Assembly: GCA_040902445.1 (NCBI GenBank)
Contig: JBBDXJ010000260.1
Location: forward strand, 1 to 64,000
DNA from: Chryseosolibacter sp040902445
GTDB taxonomy: Bacteria; Bacteroidota; Bacteroidia; Cytophagales; Cyclobacteriaceae
Direction: 5' to 3'
DNA length: 64,000 nt
In this document: in pieces, positions 55,025 through 63,198 of the stretch
Layout of the letters: every line of letters begins with the position of its first letter
Position numbering within the stretch: the first letter of the stretch is position 1
The notes under the pieces: generated by a model
Databases searched by the model: none
What the model was told of the DNA's origin: nothing
What the model saw: the letters and a program-made list of their open reading frames with translations, nothing else
Program-made: the position numbers and the translations under genes

Positions 55025-55384
55025 ATGACAACACAAGAGATCGCGAACCGGCTGGTAGCCTTTTGCAGACAAGCCGACTGGGAGAGTGCCCATAAAGCGC
55101 TGTATGCCACTAATGCCCAAAGTATTGAACCCTACTCCACTCCGGAATTTGAAAAAATCACTGAAGGGATGGATGCTATTAGAAACAAAGGAAAGATGTT
55201 TGATGCCATGGTTGAAAAGGTGCACAGCATTGAAGTATCAGAGCCCCTTGTCGCTGGTAACAGCATTGCTTTTACATTAGAGGTGGACATGACCATGAAA
55301 GGAAGAGGAAGGATGAAATCCCCGGAGCTGTGTGTATATCAGGTAAAAGATGGTAAGATCGTCTCGGAGGAATTTTTTGTTTGA
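55025..55384 (+). CDS. SnoaL-like / NTF2-fold protein
   Basis: 119 residues, no signal peptide. The cone-like NTF2 fold is suggested by MTTQEIANRLVAFCRQADWE, then FEKITEGMDAIRNKGKMF and the C-terminal ELCVYQVKDGKIVSEEFFV. Family members range from polyketide cyclases to stress proteins, so no activity is given. Confidence 0.82.
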   Translation: MTTQEIANRLVAFCRQADWESAHKALYATNAQSIEPYSTPEFEKITEGMDAIRNKGKMFDAMVEKVHSIEVSEPLVAGNSIAFTLEVDMTMKGRGRMKSPELCVYQVKDGKIVSEEFFV

Positions 55385-55431
55385 CCTGAGTGTGTATAGG
55401 ATATCAGGTAATGATCAGATCCTTTTTTGTA

Positions 55432-55453
55432 GAGACAAGGCCTGCCTTGTCTC
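55432..55453. repeat. Palindrome GAGACAAGG/CCTTGTCTC
   Basis: Two perfect 9-bp arms (55432-55440 and 55445-55453) flank a 4-nt loop. A TGTA precedes and CACG follows, giving a GTAGAGAC-type element that is familiar as a dispersed palindrome in Bacteroidota genomes (recollection). It could also stop transcription after the SnoaL-like gene; no T-run follows. Confidence 0.6.
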
Positions 55454-55505
55454 CACGGTATTTAAAATTTTATTTACCTTTAAATTCTAGGGGATCCTTT
55501 CATGC

Positions 55506-56906
55506 ATGATGTATAAACAAACGTTCTGTCGCCTTCTCCTGTCCGCGGTAGCGATTTTGGGCTTGTCGATAATGAATATCAAAGCCCAGGAGAAACCCAA
55601 CATTGTCTTTATTCTCGCCGATGATCTGGGATATACTGACCTCGGTTGTTATGGAAATCCCTTTAATGAAACTCCACATCTTGACTCGTTGGCGCAGACG
55701 GGAATGAAATTTACTCAAGCCTACTCGTCATCACCGGTTTGTTCACCATCCCGGGCTGGTATTCTCACGGGTTTGCACCCAGCGCGTCTTCAACTGACTA
55801 ATTTTTTGGTGGGGGATCGGATAGATCCGGCGTCCCCGGTACTTCCGGCTGAATGGAAGAAATATTTATCATCAGGTGAAACAACGCTGGCAGAGATCCT
55901 TCGTGCAAAACAGTATGAATGTGGAATGGTTGGCAAATGGCACCTCGGTACAGCGGATTCTCTTCTCGCTTCTGCGCAGGGTTTTACATACGAGCGAATG
56001 ATCGCGAGAAACGGACTGGATTATTATAATTATTCCATTACCAGTAAAAATAAAACAGTTTTCGAAGATCACGGTGACAGTTATTTGACAGATAAGTTGA
56101 CGGACTACGGGGTGGAATTCATCCGTCAAAATAGGGATAAACCTTTTTTTCTGTATCTCGCATATTCGGCTCCTCATGTTGTGCTGACCCCACGCGGCGA
56201 TAAACTGCGCAAATATTTTTTCAAATATGAAAAGTTTAACAGAGTGTACAACCCGAATTATGCGGCCATGCTCGAGAGTCTGGATGATGGGGTAGGGCGG
56301 ATCCTGCAGACTCTAAAGGAGATGCAACTGGAAGACAACACGCTGATCATTTTTACATCGGATAACGGTGGAGTTGGATTGCCGGAATTAGGTCCGACGC
56401 CGACATCGTTGGCGCCCCTCCGCGCCTGGAAGGGACATGTATACGAGGGGGGTATCCGCGTTCCCTTGATTCTAAACTGGCCGCAAGAAATACAGCCGGC
56501 GCAGATCAATGACAATTACGTTTCAAACCTTGATTTTTTTCCCACCTTTCTGGATATCCTGGAAATTAAGAGTATGGCCAGGAAGCTGGATGGAAAAAGT
56601 ATGCTTTCAACATGGTTAAATCCGGCCGCAACCTTCGACCGAGGCCCGGTTTACTGGCATTATCCGCACTTCAGCAACCAATTGGGAAGACCCGCAGGCG
56701 CGATTCGCAATGGTAAGTTTAAGCTGGTCGAAAGTTATGAATCCGGAAAGATCGAATTGTTTAACCTTGCAGATGACGTGGAGGAGAAAACTGATTTGAG
56801 CGAAAAATATCCTGAAAAGGTTAAGGAGTTATTGAGCGATCTCCGAAGTTGGCAAAAGGATGTCAAAGCGAATATGCCTAAACCCAACCCGGGCTATAAG
56901 AAATAA
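55506..56906 (+). CDS. Secreted sulfatase with formylglycine-type active site
   Basis: 466 residues with a signal peptide (ending IKAQ). The alkaline-phosphatase-like fold shows PNIVFILADDLGYTDLGCYG (metal ligands) and the sulfatase signature C79-S-P-S-R, whose Cys is converted to formylglycine by a maturase, then GKWHLGT and TSDNGG. Length is typical of a mono-domain arylsulfatase-type enzyme. It may remove sulfate from polysaccharides that the lyases here depolymerise (inference). Confidence 0.93.
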   Translation: MMYKQTFCRLLLSAVAILGLSIMNIKAQEKPNIVFILADDLGYTDLGCYGNPFNETPHLDSLAQTGMKFTQAYSSSPVCSPSRAGILTGLHPARLQLTNFLVGDRIDPASPVLPAEWKKYLSSGETTLAEILRAKQYECGMVGKWHLGTADSLLASAQGFTYERMIARNGLDYYNYSITSKNKTVFEDHGDSYLTDKLTDYGVEFIRQNRDKPFFLYLAYSAPHVVLTPRGDKLRKYFFKYEKFNRVYNPNYAAMLESLDDGVGRILQTLKEMQLEDNTLIIFTSDNGGVGLPELGPTPTSLAPLRAWKGHVYEGGIRVPLILNWPQEIQPAQINDNYVSNLDFFPTFLDILEIKSMARKLDGKSMLSTWLNPAATFDRGPVYWHYPHFSNQLGRPAGAIRNGKFKLVESYESGKIELFNLADDVEEKTDLSEKYPEKVKELLSDLRSWQKDVKANMPKPNPGYKK

Positions 56907-56996
56907 AAATGTGCGTGCGATTTTAAGTTTGCGCGCGCTCACACACTCCGGGCAGAGAGTTATTTTTTTTTATAAATCATTTCCCAAAAGGTGCGT

Positions 56997-57029
56997 CTTA
57001 AAACTTAAAACTTAAAACTTAAAACTTAA
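56997..57029. repeat. CTTAAAA period-7 array abutting a start codon
   Basis: Four exact CTTAAAA units and a partial fifth run up to the ATG at 57030. The array fills the ribosome-binding region of the SRAP gene. Unit gain or loss would shift upstream signals by 7 bp (inference). Confidence 0.75.
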
Positions 57030-57770
57030 ATGTGTTATCACAAATCCTTAACAGCAAAATACGAACAGCTCGCTGACTATTATTCAACTTCCTATTCCAA
57101 AATAGTTGAAGAAATATATTCCATAAGATTTCATGAGAATGGTTTCGATTTTTTGCCTGGTCCCGTAGTTACCGCGGGGAAACCCACGGAGATTCAGATG
57201 TTTCACTGGGGACTCGTTCCCTTTTGGGTAAAGGACCTTGCAGGTGCGACACGGCTCAAAGCATCCACATTGAATGGTATCAGTGAGGAAATGTATGAAA
57301 AACCTTCGTATCGCGATGCGGCCAGCGAAGGCAAACGTTGCCTTATTCCCTGTACCGGATTTTTCGAATGGCGCTGGCTGGATGAAAAAGGAAAAACAAA
57401 AATACCCTACTACATTGCTTTAAAGAACCAGCCGATTTTTTCCATCGCAGGCTTGTACTCACGATGGGTAAACAAGGCGAATGATGACCGTTATTACTCC
57501 TATACCGTGCTGACTACAAAAGCCAACGGCATGATGAGTACGATCCATAACTCCAAACAGCGAATGCCCGTGATCCTGACCCGCGAATATGAAAAAGACT
57601 GGCTCAATCCTAACTTGACCAAAGAAGATGTGCTGGCGTTGTGTCAGCCGATCGATGATAAACTGATGGGCGCCCACACGATTTCCAAACGTATTACTTC
57701 AAAAACGGAAGAGACGAATGTTCCGGAAGTACTGGAGGTGAAGGAGTACGAGGAGCTGAGCAGCAAATGA
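57030..57770 (+). CDS. SOS response-associated peptidase family protein (SRAP/YedK-like)
   Basis: 246 residues. It starts MCYHKS: Cys2, exposed after Met removal, forms the thiazolidine crosslink with abasic sites in single-stranded DNA. FHWGLVPFWVKD, RCLIPCTGFFEWRW (catalytic Glu) and IHNSKQRMPVIL (His) complete the family active site. It protects abasic sites at replication forks. A heptad array touches its start, and another begins just after its stop. Confidence 0.93.
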   Translation: MCYHKSLTAKYEQLADYYSTSYSKIVEEIYSIRFHENGFDFLPGPVVTAGKPTEIQMFHWGLVPFWVKDLAGATRLKASTLNGISEEMYEKPSYRDAASEGKRCLIPCTGFFEWRWLDEKGKTKIPYYIALKNQPIFSIAGLYSRWVNKANDDRYYSYTVLTTKANGMMSTIHNSKQRMPVILTREYEKDWLNPNLTKEDVLALCQPIDDKLMGAHTISKRITSKTEETNVPEVLEVKEYEELSSK

Positions 57771-58310
57771 GGTGAGTTGTGAGTGGTCAGTTGTGAGTGG
57801 GGCGCTTATCAGGGATTTGATTTTTCATCGGAATTGGTGGGGACACGTGCGTGAATCGTGAGACGTGAATCGTGAGTGCTTGCGTGCGGCTCAATCTGTT
57901 GCTTTCTATAGTGTAATTCCTGCTGGATCTTTCGTGAGTCGTGAATCGTGAGTGGCGGCTGGACTTCGACAATGCTGAATTTTTTTGGCCTAAAGACTTA
58001 GGTACAGGATATGCTCATCGCTGCCTTTTTGACATGAACTCGCCGATAGCTTACGATGCCTACACAATTAGATAACAGATATTCACCATTCACCATTCAC
58101 CACTCACTTATTTAATTTGCAAAAGCCTCTTCTTAATGGGCAAAATTGGTGAAGGATTATTGTAAAATATGAAATAATGATGTTAATTATCGATTCATTT
58201 GTTTGCCTTCAGGGCTTTTCGTGTGTGGATAATGGCAGGTGAACAAGCGCAAACTGATACTGGATCTTTGCAGGAAATAATTTTCAACTCCCATATTTAA
58301 ATCCTTAACC
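57771..58310. repeat. Intergenic region with several GTGAGTG/GTGAATC heptad arrays
   Basis: No gene is seen in this 540-bp gap. Heptads of the type GTGAGTT/GTGAGTG occur at 57772-57799, one base after the SRAP stop. GTGAATC/GTGAGAC types lie at about 57851-57876 and 57931-57957. The inverted form (ATTCACC) occurs at 58082-58106. The remaining sequence is A+T-rich and leads to the enolase-superfamily gene. Confidence 0.7.
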
Positions 58311-59702
58311 ATGAATGATACAATTACAAACGACCGCCGTGGATTTCTGAAGAAAGCCGGTCTTGGCGGACTGAGTTTAGCGGCCATGACAGCAGCCCCC
58401 ATCGAAGATGTTTTAGCGCATTCTACCTCAAAGGTAAACCGCAATTCTGCGCCCACTGATCTTAAAATTACGGATGTACGCATTGCGGAAATCAGCGGTG
58501 TGGTTTTTCGCACCCCTATTGTTCGTATCTACACAAACCAGGGGCTTGTCGGTCACGGCGATGTGAGAGATGGCGCTGCCAAGGAATACGCGCTCTTCCT
58601 GAAGAGCAGGTTGCTGGGAGAAAATCCCTGTAATGTGGAAAGGCTGTTCAAAAAAATAAAACAATTTGGCCACCACGCGCGCCAGGGCGGTGGTGTTTCA
58701 GGTGTGGAAATGGCGTTGTGGGATCTCGCCGGCAAGGCATACAACGTACCGGTATACATGCTTTTAGGTGGCAAATATCGCGACAGGGTAAGGGTATACT
58801 GCGACACAACGACTTCTCCCGATCCTGCTGAATATGCAAAGCGCATGCAGGAGCGGGTTGACAAGGGGTATACCGCCCTGAAGATGGACATCGGTATTAA
58901 CCTCATCAAGGATATTCCCGGTACGATCATCAATGGGCCTGACGGAAAATACAAACCGTATGAGTATGAGTACCGGAAATACAATATGGCTCAACATCCG
59001 TTCACTGGTGTTCAGATCACCGATAAAGGAATGGAAAAGCTCATGGAATTTCTCCATGTGATGCGCGCTCAGATCGGTTATGAAATTCCCATGGGCACGG
59101 ATCATTGGGGACACTTTGGTGTTAATGAAGCCATCAAAATTGCCCGCGCTGCTGAAAAATATAACCTCGCCTATATAGAGGATATCATCCCATGGCAATA
59201 CACTAAACAATGGCGTGAGATCACAGAATCAACAACCACGCCTACGTTAACGGGTGAGGATATTTTTTCGTTGGAAAATGGGTTCAAAGAATTGATTGAC
59301 ACGCATGCCGTTGATATTGTTCACCCTGATCCTAATACGGCCGGCGGCATTTTGGAAACAAAAAGAATAGGGGATTATGCTTCCGCCAATGGAATAGGAT
59401 TTCAGCATCACCACGCAGCCGGCCCTGTTTCTTTTCTTGGATCTGTGCATAGCGCAGCCGCAACCGAAAACTTTTTATGGCTGGAGCACCATGCGGTTGA
59501 CAAACCCCGGTTTGATGATTTGGTCACAGGTATTGAAAAACCGATCGTTCAAAACGGCTATGTCAAAGTGCCGGAAAAACCGGGTATCGGCGTTGAATTG
59601 AACGAAGAAGTTGTAAAGGAATTTCTTCACAAAGGAGAAAAACTGTTTGCTCCGACACCGGAATGGGATCAGATCCGCGCCTGGGACAGGCTGTGGAGCT
59701 GA
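58311..59702 (+). CDS. Tat-exported mandelate racemase/muconate-lactonizing family enzyme
   Basis: 463 residues. A twin-arginine signal (NDRRGFLKKAGLGG, about 7-20) is followed by the enolase-superfamily capping domain and barrel. SGVEMALWDLAGKAYNVPVY and TALKMDIG lead to the metal and base region (MGTDHWGHFGVNEAIK, YIEDIIPW, TGEDIF), and HHHAAGPVSFLGS is a late conserved segment. Members dehydrate sugar acids or epimerise related acids. Export suggests it acts on products of extracellular polysaccharide breakdown (inference). An insertion of about 45 residues after the first barrel strands (GPDGKYKPYEYEYRKYN) is noticeable. Confidence 0.87.
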   Translation: MNDTITNDRRGFLKKAGLGGLSLAAMTAAPIEDVLAHSTSKVNRNSAPTDLKITDVRIAEISGVVFRTPIVRIYTNQGLVGHGDVRDGAAKEYALFLKSRLLGENPCNVERLFKKIKQFGHHARQGGGVSGVEMALWDLAGKAYNVPVYMLLGGKYRDRVRVYCDTTTSPDPAEYAKRMQERVDKGYTALKMDIGINLIKDIPGTIINGPDGKYKPYEYEYRKYNMAQHPFTGVQITDKGMEKLMEFLHVMRAQIGYEIPMGTDHWGHFGVNEAIKIARAAEKYNLAYIEDIIPWQYTKQWREITESTTTPTLTGEDIFSLENGFKELIDTHAVDIVHPDPNTAGGILETKRIGDYASANGIGFQHHHAAGPVSFLGSVHSAAATENFLWLEHHAVDKPRFDDLVTGIEKPIVQNGYVKVPEKPGIGVELNEEVVKEFLHKGEKLFAPTPEWDQIRAWDRLWS

Positions 59703-60026
59703 GCTATTGCAAAGCGAAAGCCGGAACTGTGAATGCTGCGCGAAACGAGTGCATACCTCGCGCTTCCTAAAGCGACCAAATGAAGCGGACCCTAAAACGA
59801 GATTGCTTCACCAATCACTCGCTTCCGGCCTTCGCTCGCAATGCCCATTCGACTTCAATGGAAGCCGTCCGGCTAAATCCTGAGCGAAACCTTTAGGCGG
59901 GTGTTCGAAATATTCAATTGTTGCCTTATCTTCATGGGACGTGCAGGCCATTAACAGCCGGGTATTCTTTCACCCGACAGATAATGTCCTGCAGAAACCA
60001 TCAGTTAACCCAAAAACTATATCAAA
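59703..60026. other. Intergenic region with a degenerate direct/inverted GC-rich stretch
   Basis: 324 bp with no credible gene. The part at about 59795-59845 (GAGATTGCTTC, then CTTCGCTCGCAATG) resembles a common dispersed bacterial repeat; only one copy is visible here. No promoter could be assigned for the DUF2911 gene. Confidence 0.4.
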
Positions 60027-60563
60027 ATGATTACAACAAAGATCCAAACACGATTTGTACTGGCATTGGCGGGATTGCTGATGACCTCAGTGCTCTGGGC
60101 TCAGGGTGATAAAGCGAGCAGGCCAAGCCCTCCTGGAACGGCTTCCGGCAAAGTAAAAGAGGCCAATATCACCATCAACTACAGCAGCCCTGCTGTAAAA
60201 GGCAGACAGATTTTTGGCTCACTGGTTCCTTACGGAGAAGTCTGGCGCGCGGGCGCTAATGAGGCAACAATATTTGAAACGGATAAGGACATTAAGGTAG
60301 AAGGCAAAACTCTGCCTGCCGGGAAATACAGTTTGTACGCCATTCCCGGTGAAAAGGAGTGGACAATTATTTTTAATAAACAGACCGGTCAGTGGGGTGT
60401 GAAAAAAGGAGGCAGCTCACGCGATGCCGCGCAGGATGCATTAACTGTCCAGGTTAAGCCCAAAAAGTCATCAGCGATGGCAGAACGTTTAGCCTATGAA
60501 GTAAACGACAAGGGTTTTGTTCTCCGCTGGGATAACACGGAGGTACCTGTAGCAATTAAATAG
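60027..60563 (+). CDS. Secreted DUF2911 protein
   Basis: 178 residues with a signal peptide (ending VLWAQ). The DUF2911 core shows ITINYSSPAVKGRQIFGSLV, VWRAGANEATIFETD and GKYSLYAIPGEKEWTIIF, with a late LRWDNTEVPV. The family is widespread in Bacteroidota and has no established activity. The ATG at 60027 is preferred because it gives a signal peptide. Confidence 0.9.
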   Translation: MITTKIQTRFVLALAGLLMTSVLWAQGDKASRPSPPGTASGKVKEANITINYSSPAVKGRQIFGSLVPYGEVWRAGANEATIFETDKDIKVEGKTLPAGKYSLYAIPGEKEWTIIFNKQTGQWGVKKGGSSRDAAQDALTVQVKPKKSSAMAERLAYEVNDKGFVLRWDNTEVPVAIK

Positions 60564-60598
60564 CGAAAAAGCAAAAAGCAGAAAGCAGAAAGCGGAAT
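60563..60598. repeat. GCAGAAA period-7 array at a stop codon
   Basis: Units GCGAAAA(A), GCAAAAA, GCAGAAA, GCAGAAA and GCGGAAT begin at the last base of the DUF2911 stop codon. Confidence 0.75.
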
Positions 60599-60606
60599 AA
60601 AAGAGA

Positions 60607-60626
60607 GCCTGGAGTATTCTCCAGGC
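60607..60626 (+). terminator. Intrinsic terminator after the DUF2911 gene
   Basis: A perfect 8-bp GC-rich stem (60607-60614 with 60619-60626) and a TATT loop is followed by GTTATTTTTTAA. This fits a Rho-independent terminator for the DUF2911 transcript. Confidence 0.8.
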
Positions 60627-60831
60627 GTTATTTTTTAATCAACCTTGTTTTTGATCAGGGATTAAATAAGCAGTTGTCGGTAAACTGAAATTCCGGATTA
60701 ACCCCACTCCTATGTGACAAGATAAATCGTCATGCAAAGTTATTCTGTTTTTAGAAGGACCAGCTAATTCTGACCGTCGGAACGGAATCTTGGATGATTG
60801 CATTCGCTGGGTTGGGGTTGCATTCACTTTC

Positions 60832-61090
60832 CAACTCCGTAGGAGTATCCTGTTTGTAGAATGACCGGTGAATACGAACCTCGGGCTCCGTAGGAGCCAC
60901 CTGAAAGGAGGTAGCGATGCCCAGCATGCCGCGAGCATTTAGTTGATAGGCCCATCCGACAGCGCTGTTTTCCGATCGTGGGAATTAGGCTCTGACAGCT
61001 CTGCATTCCATTGAAGATTCAGGAGGCTCCTACGAGCCGGTTTTCCGATATGGTCTATTGTTCTACAAACAGGAAGCTCCTACGGAGCTG
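60832..61090. mobile_element. MITE-like element of about 259 bp with 30-bp terminal inverted repeats
   Basis: 60832-60861 and the reverse complement of 61061-61090 match at 27 of 30 positions. Each end contains the palindrome CTCC-GTA/TAC-GGAG followed by a CCTGTTTGTAGAA-type stretch. Two similar palindromes (GGCTCCGTAGGAGCC at 60884-60898 and GGCTCCTACGAGCC at about 61025) lie inside. No transposase frame is present and no target-site duplication is evident. It could be a non-autonomous element mobilised in trans or a composite of REP-like units. Confidence 0.65.
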
Positions 61091-61137
61091 AATCTTCGTT
61101 GATCACGTTTTCCAATCCGCAAGTGGTGTCTCACGAC

Positions 61138-61160
61138 ACCGTTCACCACTCACGAAAGCG
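61138..61160. repeat. GTGAGTG-type heptads near the end of a minus-strand gene
   Basis: On the minus strand, GTGAGTG, GTGAACG and related 7-bp units occur about 25 bases after the stop of the DUF1080 gene. Weaker than the other arrays. Confidence 0.5.
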
Positions 61161-61183
61161 GTGGCCTTCCGCGCTTGGATTAC

Positions 61184-61804
61184 TTAAAGCTTCTCCAATG
61201 TCATATCTTTATAATGCACTTCTGCTTTGCCGCCGCCGTGTATCTGGAGTCCGATAAGTCCGGATTGAGGAATCGATTCATCCGGTTCTGTGTAGTCAAC
61301 AGTCTGTTCGCCATTAATAAATAATCGGATTCTTCTTCCTTCCGCACGGATTTCATACTCGTTCCAGTCATTCGGTATAAGGACAAGAGACAAGGTAATT
61401 GAATCCGGCGCAGCCAAAGTTTTATTTCTTCTGGATTCGTCGTATAGACTACCCCAATATCGTGGACCCAGGTCCGCCTGGTAGCCCGTCATCTCATGAG
61501 CCGGGTCTTTTAGTCGTGTACTGCGGAACTGTACGCCCGCATTAATGAAGCCTTCGGTGCCCGTCAGCCTGAACTTTAAGCGCAAGACAAAGTCAGAATA
61601 GGGTTCAGTGGTACAAAGAAAATCGTTATGAGGAACAGTTTCTTCCAAAGATCCTCCGACGATCGCGCCATCTTCGATACGCCAGGTCTTCGCCGTGTCG
61701 CCTCCCCAACCTTTAAAGGTTTCACCATCAAAAAGCACTTCTTCTTTCGGACTGCATTGCATTAACAAAATTGGTATGAAGAGCAGTATTAGTGTCCGGA
61801 GCAT
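61184..61804 (-). CDS. DUF1080 (3-keto-disaccharide hydrolase type) lipoprotein
   Basis: 206 residues from the ATG at 61804 (an upstream ATG at 61825 would bury the signal). A lipoprotein-like signal (ILLMQCSPK) precedes a DUF1080 fold: VLFDGETFKGWGG, then LRLKFRLTG, INAGVQFRS and WNEYEIRAEGRRIRLFING. It has low similarity to the DUF1080 gene at 45885, so it is not a recent duplicate. Probably a periplasmic or outer-membrane glycoside-processing protein. Confidence 0.87.
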   Translation of the reverse strand: MLRTLILLFIPILLMQCSPKEEVLFDGETFKGWGGDTAKTWRIEDGAIVGGSLEETVPHNDFLCTTEPYSDFVLRLKFRLTGTEGFINAGVQFRSTRLKDPAHEMTGYQADLGPRYWGSLYDESRRNKTLAAPDSITLSLVLIPNDWNEYEIRAEGRRIRLFINGEQTVDYTEPDESIPQSGLIGLQIHGGGKAEVHYKDMTLEKL

Positions 61805-61903
61805 CTCGCTTTCTTTAGTGAACAAGTTTATAGAATTACTTTAAAATAGTAAAGTTAAGAACCTGGAATCAAATTCTTAACTTCTGTACAGAATACGTTT
61901 TTA

Positions 61904-61938
61904 GCTTTCTGCTTTTCGCTTTTTGCCTTCAGCTTCTT
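61904..61938. repeat. Five heptads starting at the stop of the coiled-coil gene
   Basis: On the plus strand GCTTTCT, GCTTTTC, GCTTTTT, GCCTTCA and GCTTCTT lie in register. On the minus strand they form an AGCAGAA-type array that begins at the first base after the stop of the minus-strand gene. Confidence 0.75.
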
Positions 61939-63165
61939 CTAATATCCTTTATAAAAGTCCCGGATCTTCATAGTGATCTGATCGTATATCGGTCTTGTAA
62001 ATTCAATAAAAAGATCCTGTGGTGGCGGTGGAGGAAGTTCTTTTAGTGTCGTCAGCCTCAGTTGCGCCGCAGAGAGAGCCCTTTCATCGCCATTAAAAGT
62101 TGCCCACTCGGAGACCCATACAAATTCTCCAGGCATTTTTTCAACTGACAAGAGCGCACCTGTTTTTGCATCGATGATCCTGAAGCTCACTGTTCCTTTT
62201 GAGGTTGTTGTTTTGGTATAATGATGTAGTGTAGCCTTTACTGTGCCGTAAACTTTATTTGTATCCGATTCAATCACCTGCGTTAGTTCAGTATAGCGGA
62301 GAAACTGATCCGGATCTTTTTCTATTGAAGCGAACAGAACCTGATCAGAGCGGAACAACAACGCCTGTTCATTTTTGTTGATGTCAATTTTTGCGCCCGG
62401 ACCTTTTCCTTTCTTATCATCCTGAGGCTTTCCTTTCTGGTCTTTTTTGTCAGACTCGCAAGTTCCTTCCATATCACCATGGCCGAGGTGTGCTTTTAAC
62501 GCAGAGCGGGAGATCACAAGGGTGCGCTGATTCATTTTATTTCCAGGAGGGATATGGCAGATGGTGACGGGATCTTTGACATCAGTCGTGTCATCTTTGT
62601 TGATAGTATCATCAACGTAACTGTCTTTGTCCGATTTCTCTTTTTCCGCTTTTGCCTTATCAGCCTTATCTTTCTCTGCTTTTTCTTTCTCGGCCTTTTC
62701 CTTGTCAGCTTTTTCTTTCTCCGCTAAGGCTTTTTCGGCCTGTTCTTTTGCAAGCTTTTCTTTCTCCAGTCTTTGTTTTTCTGCAAGCTCTCTTTCAGCG
62801 GCCTGCTTCGCGAGCCTTTCTTTTTCTGCTGCCTCTCGTTCAGCCTTTCCCTTTTCTGCCAGCGCCTGATCCGCCTGTTCTTTTTCCAATCGTTCTCTTT
62901 CCAATCTTTGTTTTTCTGCCAGCTCTCTTTCGGCCTGTGCTTTTTCAGCGGCCTGCTTCGCGAGTCTCTGTTTTTCTGCTGCCTCGCTTTCCACCTTTGC
63001 CTTTTCTGCTAACGCTTTTTCCGTCTGCTCTTTTTCAAATCGTTCTCTTTCCAACCTTTGTTTTTCTGCGAGCGCTCTTTCGGCATGTGCTTTTTCAGCG
63101 GCCTCCCTGGCGAGTCTGTCCCTTTCGGCAGCCTCTCTTTCGATCCTTAATTTTTCGGCCAGCAC
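61939..63165 (-). CDS. Coiled-coil repeat protein, 3' part of a gene cut by an amber codon
   Basis: 408 residues from an in-frame GTG. The first 190 residues are a charged coiled coil built from about three copies of a 50-residue (150-bp) repeat (EKQRLERER, ALAEK, EAAEK, RLAKQAAEK). A CHIPPGN motif domain follows (TICHIPPGNKMNQRTLVIS, then HLGHGD), a short conserved element of Bacteroidota surface proteins (recollection), and then a beta-rich domain (about 265-408). The frame is the same as the upstream part at 63199-64000, separated by one TAG codon and 33 bases before the GTG. The intact gene would encode one protein. Confidence 0.75.
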   Translation of the reverse strand: MLAEKLRIEREAAERDRLAREAAEKAHAERALAEKQRLERERFEKEQTEKALAEKAKVESEAAEKQRLAKQAAEKAQAERELAEKQRLERERLEKEQADQALAEKGKAEREAAEKERLAKQAAERELAEKQRLEKEKLAKEQAEKALAEKEKADKEKAEKEKAEKDKADKAKAEKEKSDKDSYVDDTINKDDTTDVKDPVTICHIPPGNKMNQRTLVISRSALKAHLGHGDMEGTCESDKKDQKGKPQDDKKGKGPGAKIDINKNEQALLFRSDQVLFASIEKDPDQFLRYTELTQVIESDTNKVYGTVKATLHHYTKTTTSKGTVSFRIIDAKTGALLSVEKMPGEFVWVSEWATFNGDERALSAAQLRLTTLKELPPPPPQDLFIEFTRPIYDQITMKIRDFYKGY

Positions 63166-63198
63166 TTTTTCCGCCTGCTCTTTTTCCAGCCTTTGCTT

